Positions 33,119-41,793 of a stretch of DNA of 64,000 nucleotides are shown here, one piece after another; position 1 is the first letter of the stretch, and each line of letters opens with the position of its first letter. This stretch comes from Planococcus sp. MER TA 32b (GTDB lineage Bacteria > Bacillota > Bacilli > Bacillales_A > Planococcaceae). The DNA is taken from contig JAMCAN010000003.1 of NCBI GenBank assembly GCA_023715185.1, forward strand, positions 1-64,000, read 5' to 3'. The notes under the pieces were generated by a model, which was not told the origin of the DNA, made no database searches, and saw only the letters and a program-made list of their open reading frames with translations. A program made the position numbers and the translations under genes.

Positions 33119-34585
33119 GTGAGTGTTTTGCGTATAGGTGGATTAGCTTCTGGAATGGATATCGATCAAATAGTTAAAGATTTGATGGCAGCTGAAAAAA
33201 TGCCGCTTGATAAGCTGACTCAGCAAAAGGTGTGGACAGAATGGCAACAGGAAGCATACCGTGATTTTAATTTAGCATTTAAAAATTTGCAAACAAGCGC
33301 AAACAGCCTTAGGTTTACCTCAGCATTTAATGCATATTCTGCGACTTCTTCTAATCAGGGAAGTGTAGGGGTTACTACTACATCAACTGCTATGAAAGGT
33401 AGTTATAAAATTAATGTGATAGAGCTGGCAAGTGCTGCAAAATTAACTTCAACCGCTGCTGTAAAGAACTCCGCCGGAAACAATGCAACAGGAACTGATG
33501 CAATAGGGACTGCCGGTACTATTAGCATAACTAGTAATGGGGTAACAAGAGAAGTTCCGATTACTGCTGACATGACTTTTTCTGCAGTAGCCAAGAAGAT
33601 TCAAGATTCAACTGCTGGTGGGATTCCTGAGTTGCGGGCAAGCTTTGATAACACAACATCGAGGTTTTTCATGTCTTCAAAAGGTACGGGAATAGAACAG
33701 AATTTCTCTTTATCTTTCAGTAGCCCTGAGTTGGAAGCGAAGATCGGAACGCCAGCAGGTCTTACTACCAGTGCTAAAGATGGAAGTATCTCCTTTGACG
33801 GAATTGATGTCACAGGTCTAAAGACCAATCAGACAGTCGTAAATGGTTTGACGATAAATCTTAATTCGATTGGTTCTTCAATTGTGACAGTTCAAACTGA
33901 TACAGCAAAGCCAGTGGAAGCCATTAAAAAGTTTGTAGAAGACTACAATAAAACGATTGCAGACATTGAAAACAAATTGATTGAAAAGCGCTACCCGGAT
34001 TTCCAGCCGCTGAGCGATGAAGAAAGAAATGCGATGAGTGAAACCGAAGTTGAAATGTGGGAAGAGAAATCGAAAAGTGGTTTATTGCGTAATGACCCTC
34101 TTTTGCGTGGAGCGCTGCAAGACTTGCGGCGGGCATTTATGGATCCTGTAGATGATTTAGAGAATATCGGCAATCTGAGTATGCTTTCGCAAGTTGGAAT
34201 CAATACAGGGCATTATAGTGAAGGCGGAAAATTGAAAATTGATGAAGACAAACTCAACAAGATGCTGGCTGAAAAGCCGGACGAAGTGATGGACCTTTTC
34301 ACAAAGAAAACGGGTACTCCAGGCATATTTGAACGAGTCTATCAAGGACTGGATAAGGTTGTAAGAGATTTAAGCAATAGGGCAGGAAGCCAGGGCAGTT
34401 TTGTTGATCAAAGCACATTGACTAAAAAAATCAACCAGATGAATGATGACATTAATAAATGGCAGGATCGCTTGATTCGCTTGGAAGATCGTTATTGGAA
34501 TCAATTCTCCGCAATGGAAAAAGCGTTAAATCAAATGAACCAGCAAAGCATTTGGATGCAGCAAAATATGTTTGGTGGCATGTAA
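33119..34585 (+). CDS. fliD: Flagellar hook-associated protein 2 (filament cap) FliD
   Basis: The filament cap protein that folds flagellin at the tip, about 489 residues. The N-terminal RIGGLASGMDIDQIVKDLM and the C-terminal coiled coil (DDINKWQDRLIRLEDRYWNQFSAMEKALNQMN) are typical. The start may be GTG 33119 (AAGGA nine bases before) or TTG 33128 (GGAG eight bases before); the latter gives the usual MRIGGLASG. Its stop overlaps the next start by one base (TAATG). Confidence 0.95.
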   Translation: MSVLRIGGLASGMDIDQIVKDLMAAEKMPLDKLTQQKVWTEWQQEAYRDFNLAFKNLQTSANSLRFTSAFNAYSATSSNQGSVGVTTTSTAMKGSYKINVIELASAAKLTSTAAVKNSAGNNATGTDAIGTAGTISITSNGVTREVPITADMTFSAVAKKIQDSTAGGIPELRASFDNTTSRFFMSSKGTGIEQNFSLSFSSPELEAKIGTPAGLTTSAKDGSISFDGIDVTGLKTNQTVVNGLTINLNSIGSSIVTVQTDTAKPVEAIKKFVEDYNKTIADIENKLIEKRYPDFQPLSDEERNAMSETEVEMWEEKSKSGLLRNDPLLRGALQDLRRAFMDPVDDLENIGNLSMLSQVGINTGHYSEGGKLKIDEDKLNKMLAEKPDEVMDLFTKKTGTPGIFERVYQGLDKVVRDLSNRAGSQGSFVDQSTLTKKINQMNDDINKWQDRLIRLEDRYWNQFSAMEKALNQMNQQSIWMQQNMFGGM

Positions 34586-34974
34586 TGGACGCTTATCAAC
34601 TCAGACTCGCCGAATTTCTCGACCTCACGGAAAAGCTGAATACGCAGGCAAAAGCCGTGCATTCGAAAATGGATAATAACGAAGTGGAGCAGCTCGAAGC
34701 TGTGCAGGCACTGTTTGAAAAGCGCCAGGCAGTCATTGAGCAGCTCAGTGAATATACAAAAAACCCGGAATTCACGTGGACGACAGATGATAAGAAAGTG
34801 ATCAAGCAATTAAAAGATCACGAAGACGAGCTGCAGCCTTTATTGAACAAGCTGCACCAATCGTTCACTGTCCAGATGAACCGGCTGAACCAAACAAGCC
34901 AAGTATCGAAAAAATACGTCGGCGCATATCAGACGAAATCCACCGGTGGGTCGTTCATCGACCAGCGGAAGTAA
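34585..34974 (+). CDS. fliT: FliT-like flagellar export chaperone
   Basis: A 129-residue, almost wholly helical protein with coiled-coil spacing. It starts at ATG 34585 inside the fliD stop (TAATG), so it is translation-coupled to FliD, which is the client of FliT chaperones elsewhere. Sequence likeness to FliT is weak; position and helical character carry the call. B. subtilis has the order fliD-fliS-fliT, whereas here this gene precedes fliS. Confidence 0.7.
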   Translation: MDAYQLRLAEFLDLTEKLNTQAKAVHSKMDNNEVEQLEAVQALFEKRQAVIEQLSEYTKNPEFTWTTDDKKVIKQLKDHEDELQPLLNKLHQSFTVQMNRLNQTSQVSKKYVGAYQTKSTGGSFIDQRK

Positions 34975-34992
34975 TACAAGGAGGTTCTAAAA

Positions 34993-35370
34993 TTGGCAAT
35001 CAATAATCCGTACCAGACCTACCAGCAAAACTCGGTCACAACAGCATCACCGCAAGAATTGACCTTGATGCTCTATAACGGCTGCCTGAAATTCATCAAA
35101 CTCGCAAAACGAGCGATGGACGAAGGCAAAATCGAAGAAAAAAATACGAACTTAATCAAAGCGCAGGCAATCATCCAGGAATTCCAAATCACCCTTGACC
35201 GTGATATCGAAATCTCAGAAGGCCTGGCTCAACTATACGAATACATCAACTTCCGTTTAATCGAAGCAAACATGAAAAACGACTTGGCAATCCTCGAAGA
35301 CGCAGAAACCCAAGTCAAAGAACTGCGCGACACATGGAAAGAAGCAATGGCGTTGGTGAAGGGGAAATAG
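34993..35370 (+). CDS. fliS: Flagellin export chaperone FliS
   Basis: A 125-residue four-helix chaperone that binds the flagellin C-terminus and stops early polymerisation; in Bacillus it also helps FliW control. The hallmark is NPYQTYQQNSVTTASPQELTLMLYNGCLKF. TTG 34993 lies eight bases after AAGGAGG. It is last in the flaG-fliD operon. Confidence 0.96.
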   Translation: MAINNPYQTYQQNSVTTASPQELTLMLYNGCLKFIKLAKRAMDEGKIEEKNTNLIKAQAIIQEFQITLDRDIEISEGLAQLYEYINFRLIEANMKNDLAILEDAETQVKELRDTWKEAMALVKGK

Positions 35371-35388
35371 AGCACGACTCTTCCCAAG

Positions 35389-35486
35389 CATAAAAGTGCA
35401 GTATCACTTTCTTTTGGAGCTTCGCCTTTTCGGTTCCCAGCGACAGCCACAAATTGAAAAACATTTGTGTCTGTCACTGTGACGCC
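35389..35486. repeat. Intergenic repeat family D, copy 2
   Basis: About 98 bp matching 30216-30312; 43 bp (35444-35486) are identical. It has the same CACAAAT/ATTTGTG hairpin. The outer stem is weaker than in copy 1 (GCGACA against TGACGC). Confidence 0.75.
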
Positions 35487-35562
35487 AACAAAAGATGGGT
35501 TCTTGTATTTTCCTTGTTTTTTTCTTCATACAGATAAAAAGTAAAGCTGTATATTTATAAAT

Positions 35563-35704
35563 GATATGGAGCAAAACAGCGCAGACTTCTAGTTATGTAT
35601 ACAGGTTGTGAAAACCGTGCTCCTGCATCGCTGCGCTGCTTCGTCGCAAAGACTTGACCTCGCAAGCGTCGGTCAATGTCTTCGAAGCTGTTTTGCGGAA
35701 TATC
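35563..35704 (+). repeat. Intergenic repeat family C, copy 1 (terminal inverted repeats)
   Basis: A 142-bp element bounded by GATATGGAGCAAAACAGC and GCTGTTTTGCGGAATATC (15 of 18 pairing). Inside are the module GTGCTCCTGCATCGCTGCG and the hairpin AAGAC-TTGACC...GGTCAA-TGTCTT. It lies between fliS and motA. It has the size of a MITE-like element; no clear target duplication is seen. Confidence 0.8.
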
Positions 35705-35762
35705 ATCCTATCAACATAAGATTGAACAGACAGAGACAAAGCAGTGAAATGAGGTTACAGAT

Positions 35763-36560
35763 GTGGATAAGACATCCTGGATTGGCGTAATACTTGGAGT
35801 AGTCGTTTTGGTTGGAGGCATGGTCTTAAAAGGCTCCAGCCCGATCGCTTTATATAACCCGGCAGCGTTAGTCATCATTTTTGCCGGAACAATCGCGTGT
35901 ATCATGGTCGCGTTCCCGATGGAAGAAGTTAAAAAGATTCCGAGCTTGTTCAAAGTCCTTTTCTCGGAAAATAAAACATTTACAATCAAAGAAATGGTGC
36001 CGATGTTCTCACAGTGGGCGATGCTTGCACGCCGCGAAGGGCTATTGGCTTTGGAAGAAAAAGCGGAAGAAGTGGAAGATCCATTTTTACAGCGCGGTTT
36101 GAAAATGGTCGTCGACGGCCAGCCGCAGGAACAGATCCGTGAAATGATGGAAGAAGACATCGCGGCAATGGAAGAACGCCATGAGCTTGGTGCCAAAATC
36201 TTCACGCAAGCCGGCACATACGCGCCGACACTTGGGGTGCTCGGCGCGGTTATCGGACTGGTTGCCGCACTTGGCCACCTTGACGATATCGCCCTTCTCG
36301 GAAAATCGATTTCCGCCGCGTTCATCGCGACGCTTTTCGGGATTTTCTCAGGGTACGTTCTATGGCATCCATTCGCAAATAAATTAAAGCGTAAATCCGA
36401 GCACGAAGCACGGACTAAGCGCATTATGCTGGAAGGCTTGCTGGCGGTTCACGAAGGCTTGCCGGTCCGTACAGTGGAAGAAAAACTATTGACTTACCTG
36501 CCGCTCAAGGACCGTGTTCTTGAAGAGGAAGTAAAAGAAGGTGTCGGCGTTGAAGCGTAA
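35763..36560 (+). CDS. motA: Flagellar stator protein MotA
   Basis: A 265-residue stator subunit with four membrane spans. It resembles proton-type B. subtilis MotA more than sodium-type MotP: MDKTSWIGVILGVV, SQWAMLARREGLLALE, and FTQAGTYAPTLGVLGAVIGL with the conserved prolines. GTG 35763 follows ATGAGGTTACAGAT. It overlaps motB by 20 bp. Confidence 0.95.
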   Translation: MDKTSWIGVILGVVVLVGGMVLKGSSPIALYNPAALVIIFAGTIACIMVAFPMEEVKKIPSLFKVLFSENKTFTIKEMVPMFSQWAMLARREGLLALEEKAEEVEDPFLQRGLKMVVDGQPQEQIREMMEEDIAAMEERHELGAKIFTQAGTYAPTLGVLGAVIGLVAALGHLDDIALLGKSISAAFIATLFGIFSGYVLWHPFANKLKRKSEHEARTKRIMLEGLLAVHEGLPVRTVEEKLLTYLPLKDRVLEEEVKEGVGVEA

Positions 36561-37371
36561 GAAAAAACATGAAGATCACGTAGACGAATCCTGGCTGATT
36601 CCTTACGCGGATATACTGACTTTATTGCTGGCGTTGTTTATTGTCTTATTCGCGGCCAGTGAAGTGAACTCGCAGAAATTCCAGGAGATCTCGGATTCAT
36701 TCAACCAGGAGCTGCAAGGCGGCACCGGGATATTGGATCAGCAGTCAGCGGTTGAAACGTTTGAAGAGACGTCGAAGCTGGCTGAACCGAATGACGTGGA
36801 ACCGTCTGAAGGGGAAGCGACGACGCCTCCGGAAGAAGACGACGACAAGATTGAAATGACTGCCGAAGAGATCGAGCAATTGGCTCTGGCGGAAGATTAT
36901 AAAGAACTTGCGGCGATACAGGATAAAGTGAAAGCCTATATCGCGGAACGCGATATGGAAGATAAATTGGAGGCGGAACTGACTTCCAAAGGCCTGGTGC
37001 TGAAAATTAAGGACGGCGTATTATACCGTTCGGGAAGCGCGGATATCTCGGAAGAATCCCAGAAAATCGCGGAAGAAATAGGCAAGATGCTGGTGACGGA
37101 TCCGCCGCGCAGCATCTTTATCGAAGGCCATACGGATAATATCCCTTCTACATCGTCCGAATTTCCGTCCAACTGGGAATTGAGCTCGGCGCGGGCGATC
37201 AATTTCATGAAGATCCTGCTTGAAAACGATGATTTGGATCCGCGTAAATTCAGCGCCACAGGCTTTGCGGAGCATCAGCCGATTGCCGCCAACGATACAG
37301 CGGAAGGCCGCGCGGAAAATCGCCGGGTGGAAGTTTTGATTTCATTGTATTCACATGAAGAAACAGACTAA
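36541..37371 (+). CDS. motB: Flagellar stator protein MotB
   Basis: A 276-residue stator subunit: a short basic N-terminus, one membrane span with the proton-carrying Asp24 (PYADILTLLLALFIVLFA), an acidic linker (75-125), and an OmpA-like peptidoglycan-binding domain with IFIEGHTDNIP and NWELSSARA. GTG 36541 is inside the end of motA. It works with MotA to turn the rotor; fliL follows after 19 nt. Confidence 0.95.
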   Translation: MSALKRKKKHEDHVDESWLIPYADILTLLLALFIVLFAASEVNSQKFQEISDSFNQELQGGTGILDQQSAVETFEETSKLAEPNDVEPSEGEATTPPEEDDDKIEMTAEEIEQLALAEDYKELAAIQDKVKAYIAERDMEDKLEAELTSKGLVLKIKDGVLYRSGSADISEESQKIAEEIGKMLVTDPPRSIFIEGHTDNIPSTSSEFPSNWELSSARAINFMKILLENDDLDPRKFSATGFAEHQPIAANDTAEGRAENRRVEVLISLYSHEETD

Positions 37372-37390
37372 CAGCAAATAGAGGTGCGTT

Positions 37391-37819
37391 ATGGGGAAAA
37401 TGATGAAAATCTTGCTTGTTTCATTGCTTGTGCTGGGGGCAGCAGGAGTGGGCGCGTTCTTTTTCTTAGGAAAAGGCGCTGAAGGCTCTTCGGAAAAAGC
37501 AAAACAGCCTTCAGCGGAAGAACTGGCAGCGATGAGCATTGATACAGATGTTATCACAACAAATTTAGCGTCCCCGAACTTCGGGATCGTGCAATTCAAT
37601 ATTTTATTGGACAGCGAAAAAGCGAAGGAAGAAGCCGAAAAGCGGACGCCGGAAGTGCGCGCAGCCATCATTTCGACAGTGGCCGGATTTACGAAAGAGG
37701 AATTGGTCGGACAGGAAGGCATCGCTGAACTGGAAGAGCAGCTGAAAGGGAAATTGGCGGACATTATCCAGACCGGCAAAGTGGAACGCGTCTTAGTTAC
37801 CGAATTCAAGGTCCAATAA
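37391..37819 (+). CDS. fliL: Flagellar basal body-associated protein FliL
   Basis: A 142-residue single-span protein: span at 7-27, then the FliL domain ending VERVLVTEFKVQ. FliL surrounds and supports stator units. In B. subtilis fliL lies in the fla operon before fliM. Here it stands behind motAB, matching its stator role, and it is missing from the fla operon. ATAGAGGTGCG precedes the ATG. Confidence 0.9.
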   Translation: MGKMMKILLVSLLVLGAAGVGAFFFLGKGAEGSSEKAKQPSAEELAAMSIDTDVITTNLASPNFGIVQFNILLDSEKAKEEAEKRTPEVRAAIISTVAGFTKEELVGQEGIAELEEQLKGKLADIIQTGKVERVLVTEFKVQ

Positions 37820-37843
37820 GTGAAAAGCAATTTGAAAAAACAC

Positions 37844-37870
37844 TAAACAAACCGCGAAATATGCCGATAC
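37844..37870 (+). promoter_or_regulatory. Sigma-D promoter of yvyF-flgM-flgN-flgK-flgL
   Basis: TAAA (37844-37847), 15 nt, GCCGATAC (37863-37870), one base off consensus. It begins 24 nt after the fliL stop. Confidence 0.9.
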
Positions 37871-37890
37871 TTATTCTATAAAGGAACTGG

Positions 37891-38325
37891 GTGATTATTA
37901 TGCAGTCAGATCGATTAGCTAACTGCACGATTTGCGGTAAGTTATTTTTAAAGGAACATACGGATTATTGTTTGGACTGCTACAAGGAAATGGAACAGGA
38001 GTTCAAAATCATCACTGATTTCCTGAAAGTGGAGGGCAACCGGTTCGCTTCCATTGAAGAAGTCAGCACGTTCACAGGCGTAGCGGAAAAACGGATCGCG
38101 GATTTCATCCGGGACGGCCGGATCTACGTTGAAGATTACCCGAATTTGGGTTACGGATGCGCGCATTGTGGTACTCTTATCAAGAGGCAGATGCTGTGCA
38201 ACAGCTGTTTCGAGGACTTTACCGCCGAGGTCAACAAGACCTTGAAAGCGGAGAAATTCCTGGAAGAAGCGAACAAGCCGAAAGAGCATGCTCAGACGGC
38301 ACGATATTGGAAACTAAGAGACTAA
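37891..38325 (+). CDS. yvyF: Flagellar operon protein YvyF
   Basis: A 144-residue zinc-binding protein: CTICGKLF (C-x2-C), CLDCYKEME, and a second set CAHCGTLIK ... CNSCFEDF, with a helical DNA-binding-like part between (IEEVSTFTGVAEKRIADFIRDGRI). It belongs to the YvyF/TIGR03826 family, always linked to flgM; the function is unsettled. Start is GTG 37891 or ATG 37900. It is first in the flgM operon, 20 nt after the sigma-D promoter. Confidence 0.9.
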   Translation: MIIMQSDRLANCTICGKLFLKEHTDYCLDCYKEMEQEFKIITDFLKVEGNRFASIEEVSTFTGVAEKRIADFIRDGRIYVEDYPNLGYGCAHCGTLIKRQMLCNSCFEDFTAEVNKTLKAEKFLEEANKPKEHAQTARYWKLRD

Positions 38326-38351
38326 AATATAAAAGATGGGGCGGTGAAGGA

Positions 38352-38618
38352 ATGAATATCGATAAAACAAACGGTTCTTCCTTTATTCAATCTTACCAAA
38401 AGCAAATGCAGGTTTCGAAAGTGGATAAGGCGAAGCCGTTGCAAAAAGAAGACCAGCTGCAGATTTCAAATGAAGCCAAGCAGATGTTCGAAAGCAAAGC
38501 GGAATTTGAGCGCCATGAAAAGATTCAGGCACTGAAAGCCCAGGTCCAGTCTGGTGAGTACCAGGTGAACAACGAAAAAGTTGCGGAAAAGATGTTTGAT
38601 TTCTGGTATGGCAAATAA
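38352..38618 (+). CDS. flgM: Anti-sigma-D factor FlgM
   Basis: An 88-residue anti-sigma factor that binds SigD until it is exported or inactivated when the hook is complete. The conserved parts are DQLQISNEAKQMFE and the C-terminal SigD-binding helices (IQALKAQVQSGEYQVNNEKV, AEKMFDFW). GTGAAGGA precedes ATG 38352. It is under a sigma-D promoter, so it forms a negative loop. Confidence 0.95.
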   Translation: MNIDKTNGSSFIQSYQKQMQVSKVDKAKPLQKEDQLQISNEAKQMFESKAEFERHEKIQALKAQVQSGEYQVNNEKVAEKMFDFWYGK

Positions 38619-38648
38619 AACGGTTAGTTAAAAGGAGTGTGTCGGATA

Positions 38649-39137
38649 TTGGATGCAATGGTCACGGCACTGGAGCAGTTAATCGACGTCCAACAGCAGC
38701 TCATCACTTGCGCTGACAACAAGAAAGCGGCATTGATCGAGCGCGATGTAGAGAGTTTGAATGGATTGACGAAAGAAGAAAAGAAGCTGGTCAAACAGCT
38801 CGAACAGGCGGAACAAGAACGGATGGCAGTAATGGAACGCGTTGCGCAGGATTCTGCAGCAGCAGGTTTCCAGTCATTTCTGGATCAAGTTCCCAGTGGA
38901 CAGGCAAGGCAAAAGATCGAATCCCAATTGAAAACATTACAGGAGCTCACAGCGGAATTGCAGGCGAAAAACAAAATCAATGACCGCCTGCTGAAAGATT
39001 CCATGAGCTTTGTACAACATATGATTGACCAAATCACCAAGTCACAGCAGCAGCAATTCAATTACCAATCACCGATGGGCCAAGCCGGCCAAAAATCACA
39101 AACAGGCAACCGGGGCTTTTTCGATACGAAAGCCTGA
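38649..39137 (+). CDS. flgN: Flagellar export chaperone FlgN
   Basis: A 162-residue, long helical protein of the FlgN family, chaperone for the hook-filament junction proteins FlgK and FlgL encoded next. Leu/Gln-rich coiled-coil regions run from 5 to 135; the tail is Gln/Gly-rich. TTG 38649 lies 11 nt after AAAGGAG; ATG 38658 is an alternative. Confidence 0.85.
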   Translation: MDAMVTALEQLIDVQQQLITCADNKKAALIERDVESLNGLTKEEKKLVKQLEQAEQERMAVMERVAQDSAAAGFQSFLDQVPSGQARQKIESQLKTLQELTAELQAKNKINDRLLKDSMSFVQHMIDQITKSQQQQFNYQSPMGQAGQKSQTGNRGFFDTKA

Positions 39138-39161
39138 CCGGAGCAGAAGGAAGGGAAACAC

Positions 39162-40391
39162 ATGGTTTCAACATTTCACGGATTAGAGACTGGAAAACGC
39201 GCCTTGAGCGTCGGGCAGGCAAGCATTGCGACGACCGGCCATAATATCGCCAACGCCAATACGAAAGGCTATTCACGCCAGCAGGTGAACCAGAGCACGT
39301 CACCTTCACTGGATGTCTGGACGAACAGCGCGAACCCTGGCCAGCTCGGTTCCGGCGTTTCCATCGACTCGATTACGCGTGTGCGGGACCGTTTCCTGGA
39401 CAATCAGCACCGTGACCAGTCGGCGACACTCGCGGATGCACAGACAAAACAGGCGGCGTTTGACCGTTTGGAGTCAATCATCAATGAACCAAGCGATTCC
39501 GGCTTGAATGCAGCGATGGACCAATTGTCGAATGCCTGGCAGGACCTTGCGAATAACCCGGACAGCGTGTCTGCGCAGGCGGTCGTAAAAGAACGCGCCA
39601 AGGCATTTGTTGAAACGGCGAAGGCGATGGACAGCTCGATGACGAATATGAAAAACGATTTAAATGAGCAAAAAACAGCGGCAATTTCTGAAGCGAACGA
39701 TTATATGAAACAGATCGCTTCATTGAACGAATCGATTGTCCGCGGCGGCAATGAATCGAATGACCTGAAGGACCAGCGTGATATGCTCGTCGAAAAATTA
39801 TCGGCGCTTGCGCCCGTTAAAGTGGATGAGCAGTCGAACGGAGCTTATAACGTGAGTTTCCCGTCATCAGGCTTCACTTTTACAGATGGTGAATTGACGC
39901 TTCCAGAAGATGCTCAAGTGGCCGGCGGAAAAATCGGCGGTTTGATTGCGGCGGAAGTTAAAGTGGATGAAAACCACGGCAAGCTGAAAGAAGTCGCAAC
40001 AAAATTCGCGGAAGCCAATAATGAGACAGAAGGCGGCGGACCGCTGTTCGGCAATACTGCAAGCATCGCCGCTATGACAGTCAACGATGGAGCAACTCTT
40101 GGTACTCCGACAGCAGCGATGGAAACGGGCATTAAAGTTGTGAAGTCCGCCTATCAGGAGCTTGTCAGCGTATTGGGCGCACAAAGCCAATCAGCAACTC
40201 GTTCAGTAGCGAATTTCGAAGCGACTTTGCAGGCGACGGAAAATCGCCGTCAATCAGTGAGCGGCGTTTCCCTTGATGAGGAAATGGCCAACCTGGTTAA
40301 ATTCCAGCATTCATACAGTGCCGCAGCTCGGCTGATATCAACGACGGATCAGATGCTTGATACGATTATTAACCGGATGGCTGCACGTTAA
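39162..40391 (+). CDS. flgK: Flagellar hook-associated protein 1 FlgK
   Basis: Hook-filament junction protein, 409 residues. The N-terminal rod/hook motif (FHGLETGKRALSVGQASIAT, GHNIANANTKGYSRQ) and the C-terminal VSLDEEMANLVKFQHSYSAAARLI are both intact. It is shorter than the about 500 residues of B. subtilis FlgK because the variable middle is reduced. AGAAGGAAGGG precedes the ATG. Confidence 0.95.
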   Translation: MVSTFHGLETGKRALSVGQASIATTGHNIANANTKGYSRQQVNQSTSPSLDVWTNSANPGQLGSGVSIDSITRVRDRFLDNQHRDQSATLADAQTKQAAFDRLESIINEPSDSGLNAAMDQLSNAWQDLANNPDSVSAQAVVKERAKAFVETAKAMDSSMTNMKNDLNEQKTAAISEANDYMKQIASLNESIVRGGNESNDLKDQRDMLVEKLSALAPVKVDEQSNGAYNVSFPSSGFTFTDGELTLPEDAQVAGGKIGGLIAAEVKVDENHGKLKEVATKFAEANNETEGGGPLFGNTASIAAMTVNDGATLGTPTAAMETGIKVVKSAYQELVSVLGAQSQSATRSVANFEATLQATENRRQSVSGVSLDEEMANLVKFQHSYSAAARLISTTDQMLDTIINRMAAR

Positions 40392-40416
40392 TAATCGGTA
40401 ATTGGAGGAAAACACG

Positions 40417-41259
40417 ATGAGAATTTCACATCAAATGCTACATCAGAATTCATTGGCCAATATGAATAACAGCATGGGCCGTTTCCAAAAAGCTTATAAT
40501 GAGGCGTTAACCGGCAAACAGGTGACCAAGCCTTCGGATGATCCGCACGGCGCGAGCAAAGCGATGGAGCTGAAAAGCGCGCTGGCGACGAACGACCAAT
40601 ATGAGCGCAATACCAGCGAAGCGAAATTGTGGCTGGACGAGACGGACCAGACAGTTAACGGAATGGTCAATATCATGCAGCGCGTCCGTGAATTGGCGGT
40701 CAAAGGGAACAACGAAACCTTGTCGCCGGAAGATCGCGGAGCGGTTGCCAGTGAAGTGGAAGAATTGACGAAGCAGCTTCGGCAGTTTGCGGATACGAAA
40801 GTGAACGGCATGGATTTATTCACGAAGGTGGCTGACGGCGCGGATGCTGCAGTAACAGGACCGAAAACGATGACAGTCGGTGGCGGGTTGAATATCCAGG
40901 TGAACGCTACAGAAGAGCAATTGCTCGGGCCGGATGACAGCAACTTGATAGCGACTTTGGAAACTTTGTCAGCAGGATTGCGCGACGGCAATGAAATGGA
41001 TATAGCTGAAATCGATACAGGAATCGACCGGTTATTGAAAGTTTCATCTGAAGTGGGTGCCCGCATGAACCGGGTTGAATCAGCGGAAAATCGCATGTTC
41101 GACAATACATTGCAATTGAAGTCGATGCTGTCGAGCATAACGGACATCGACATGGCGGAAGCGATTACGAAGCTGAAAAGCGAAGAAAGCGTCTACCAGG
41201 CGAGCCTCTCCGCATCAGCAAAAATCATCCAGCCAAGTTTGATGGACTTTTTAAGATAA
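40417..41259 (+). CDS. flgL: Flagellar hook-associated protein 3 FlgL
   Basis: Hook-filament junction protein, 280 residues, flagellin-like at both ends: RISHQMLHQNSLANM, TKPSDDPHGASKAMELKSAL, and the C-terminal MAEAITKLKSEESVYQASLS. ATG 40417 follows TTGGAGGAAAACACG. It is last in the yvyF operon, with a terminator 12 nt after the stop. Confidence 0.95.
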   Translation: MRISHQMLHQNSLANMNNSMGRFQKAYNEALTGKQVTKPSDDPHGASKAMELKSALATNDQYERNTSEAKLWLDETDQTVNGMVNIMQRVRELAVKGNNETLSPEDRGAVASEVEELTKQLRQFADTKVNGMDLFTKVADGADAAVTGPKTMTVGGGLNIQVNATEEQLLGPDDSNLIATLETLSAGLRDGNEMDIAEIDTGIDRLLKVSSEVGARMNRVESAENRMFDNTLQLKSMLSSITDIDMAEAITKLKSEESVYQASLSASAKIIQPSLMDFLR

Positions 41260-41270
41260 TAAATGAAGAA

Positions 41271-41302
41271 GGAGCGTTGCCATGGTGGCGGCGCTCTTTT
41301 TT
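41271..41302 (+). terminator. Terminator after flgL
   Basis: GAGCG-t-TGCCA/TGGCG-g-CGCTC stem with a TGG loop and six T. Confidence 0.9.
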
Positions 41303-41611
41303 GCGTTTTGGTTATTCAGAACACACCGCAAAAGGACGAAATTCAAGAGCCAGGATGGATGCTTTTCGCCTAAGCCCAGTCGAAAAGCGGGAAGCCTTAA
41401 ATTCAAGAACATAGTGGATGTTTTTCGCATCGCGAAAAACTCCTTCTCTAAGGAAATCTTCGCGGATGCGGAGATTTTTTCAATATGGGGTTTTGTGGAA
41501 GATGGAAAGGGGGAGGGAGAGGGAGCTGTTAAAATAATCCATATAAATAAAACGGGTTGCCGTAAGCTTATTTCGTATGATGAGAGACGTTATTTGATAC
41601 GAATTATAGAG
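41303..41611. other. Intergenic stretch with an imperfect direct repeat
   Basis: No credible gene. AAATTCAAGA...GGATGCTTTTCGC (from 41339) recurs about 60 bp later as AAATTCAAGA...GGATGTTTTTCGC. A second terminator-like hairpin (AAATCT-t-CGC/GCG-g-AGATTT, about 41452-41480) follows. Confidence 0.5.
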
Positions 41612-41687
41612 AGTTGGGAATAAAACAGTGGAAGTTGGGAATAAATCGATGGAAGTTGGGAATAAACGGGGCAGAGTTGGGAATAAA
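41612..41687. repeat. 21-bp phased repeat array, cluster 1
   Basis: Four copies of AGTTGGGAATAAA start at 41612, 41633, 41654 and 41675, a strict 21-bp period. The eight-base gaps begin ACAG, TCGAT, CGGGG and ACTGG. It lies in the gap between flgL and flhP, with no gene across it. Confidence 0.9.
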
Positions 41688-41793
41688 ACTGGAAGCTAGT
41701 AAGAGTGGGGATTATTTTGTTTAATTATTCCATCTAATAGACAAATTGCTTGAGTTCAGGACAAGAGACTCCTGCTTATGATCATTTCACAGG

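Noticed and set aside
39162-40391. flgK as a truncated gene
   Set aside because: Although about 100 residues shorter than in B. subtilis, both terminal domains are intact and no frameshift is seen; only the variable middle is reduced.
40494-41153. A 219-residue reverse frame within flgL
   Set aside because: Antisense shadow; the forward frame has clear FlgL motifs at both ends.
41282-41623. A 113-residue open frame after flgL
   Set aside because: It begins inside the flgL terminator hairpin, has no ribosome site or family likeness and crosses a second terminator-like hairpin and direct repeats.
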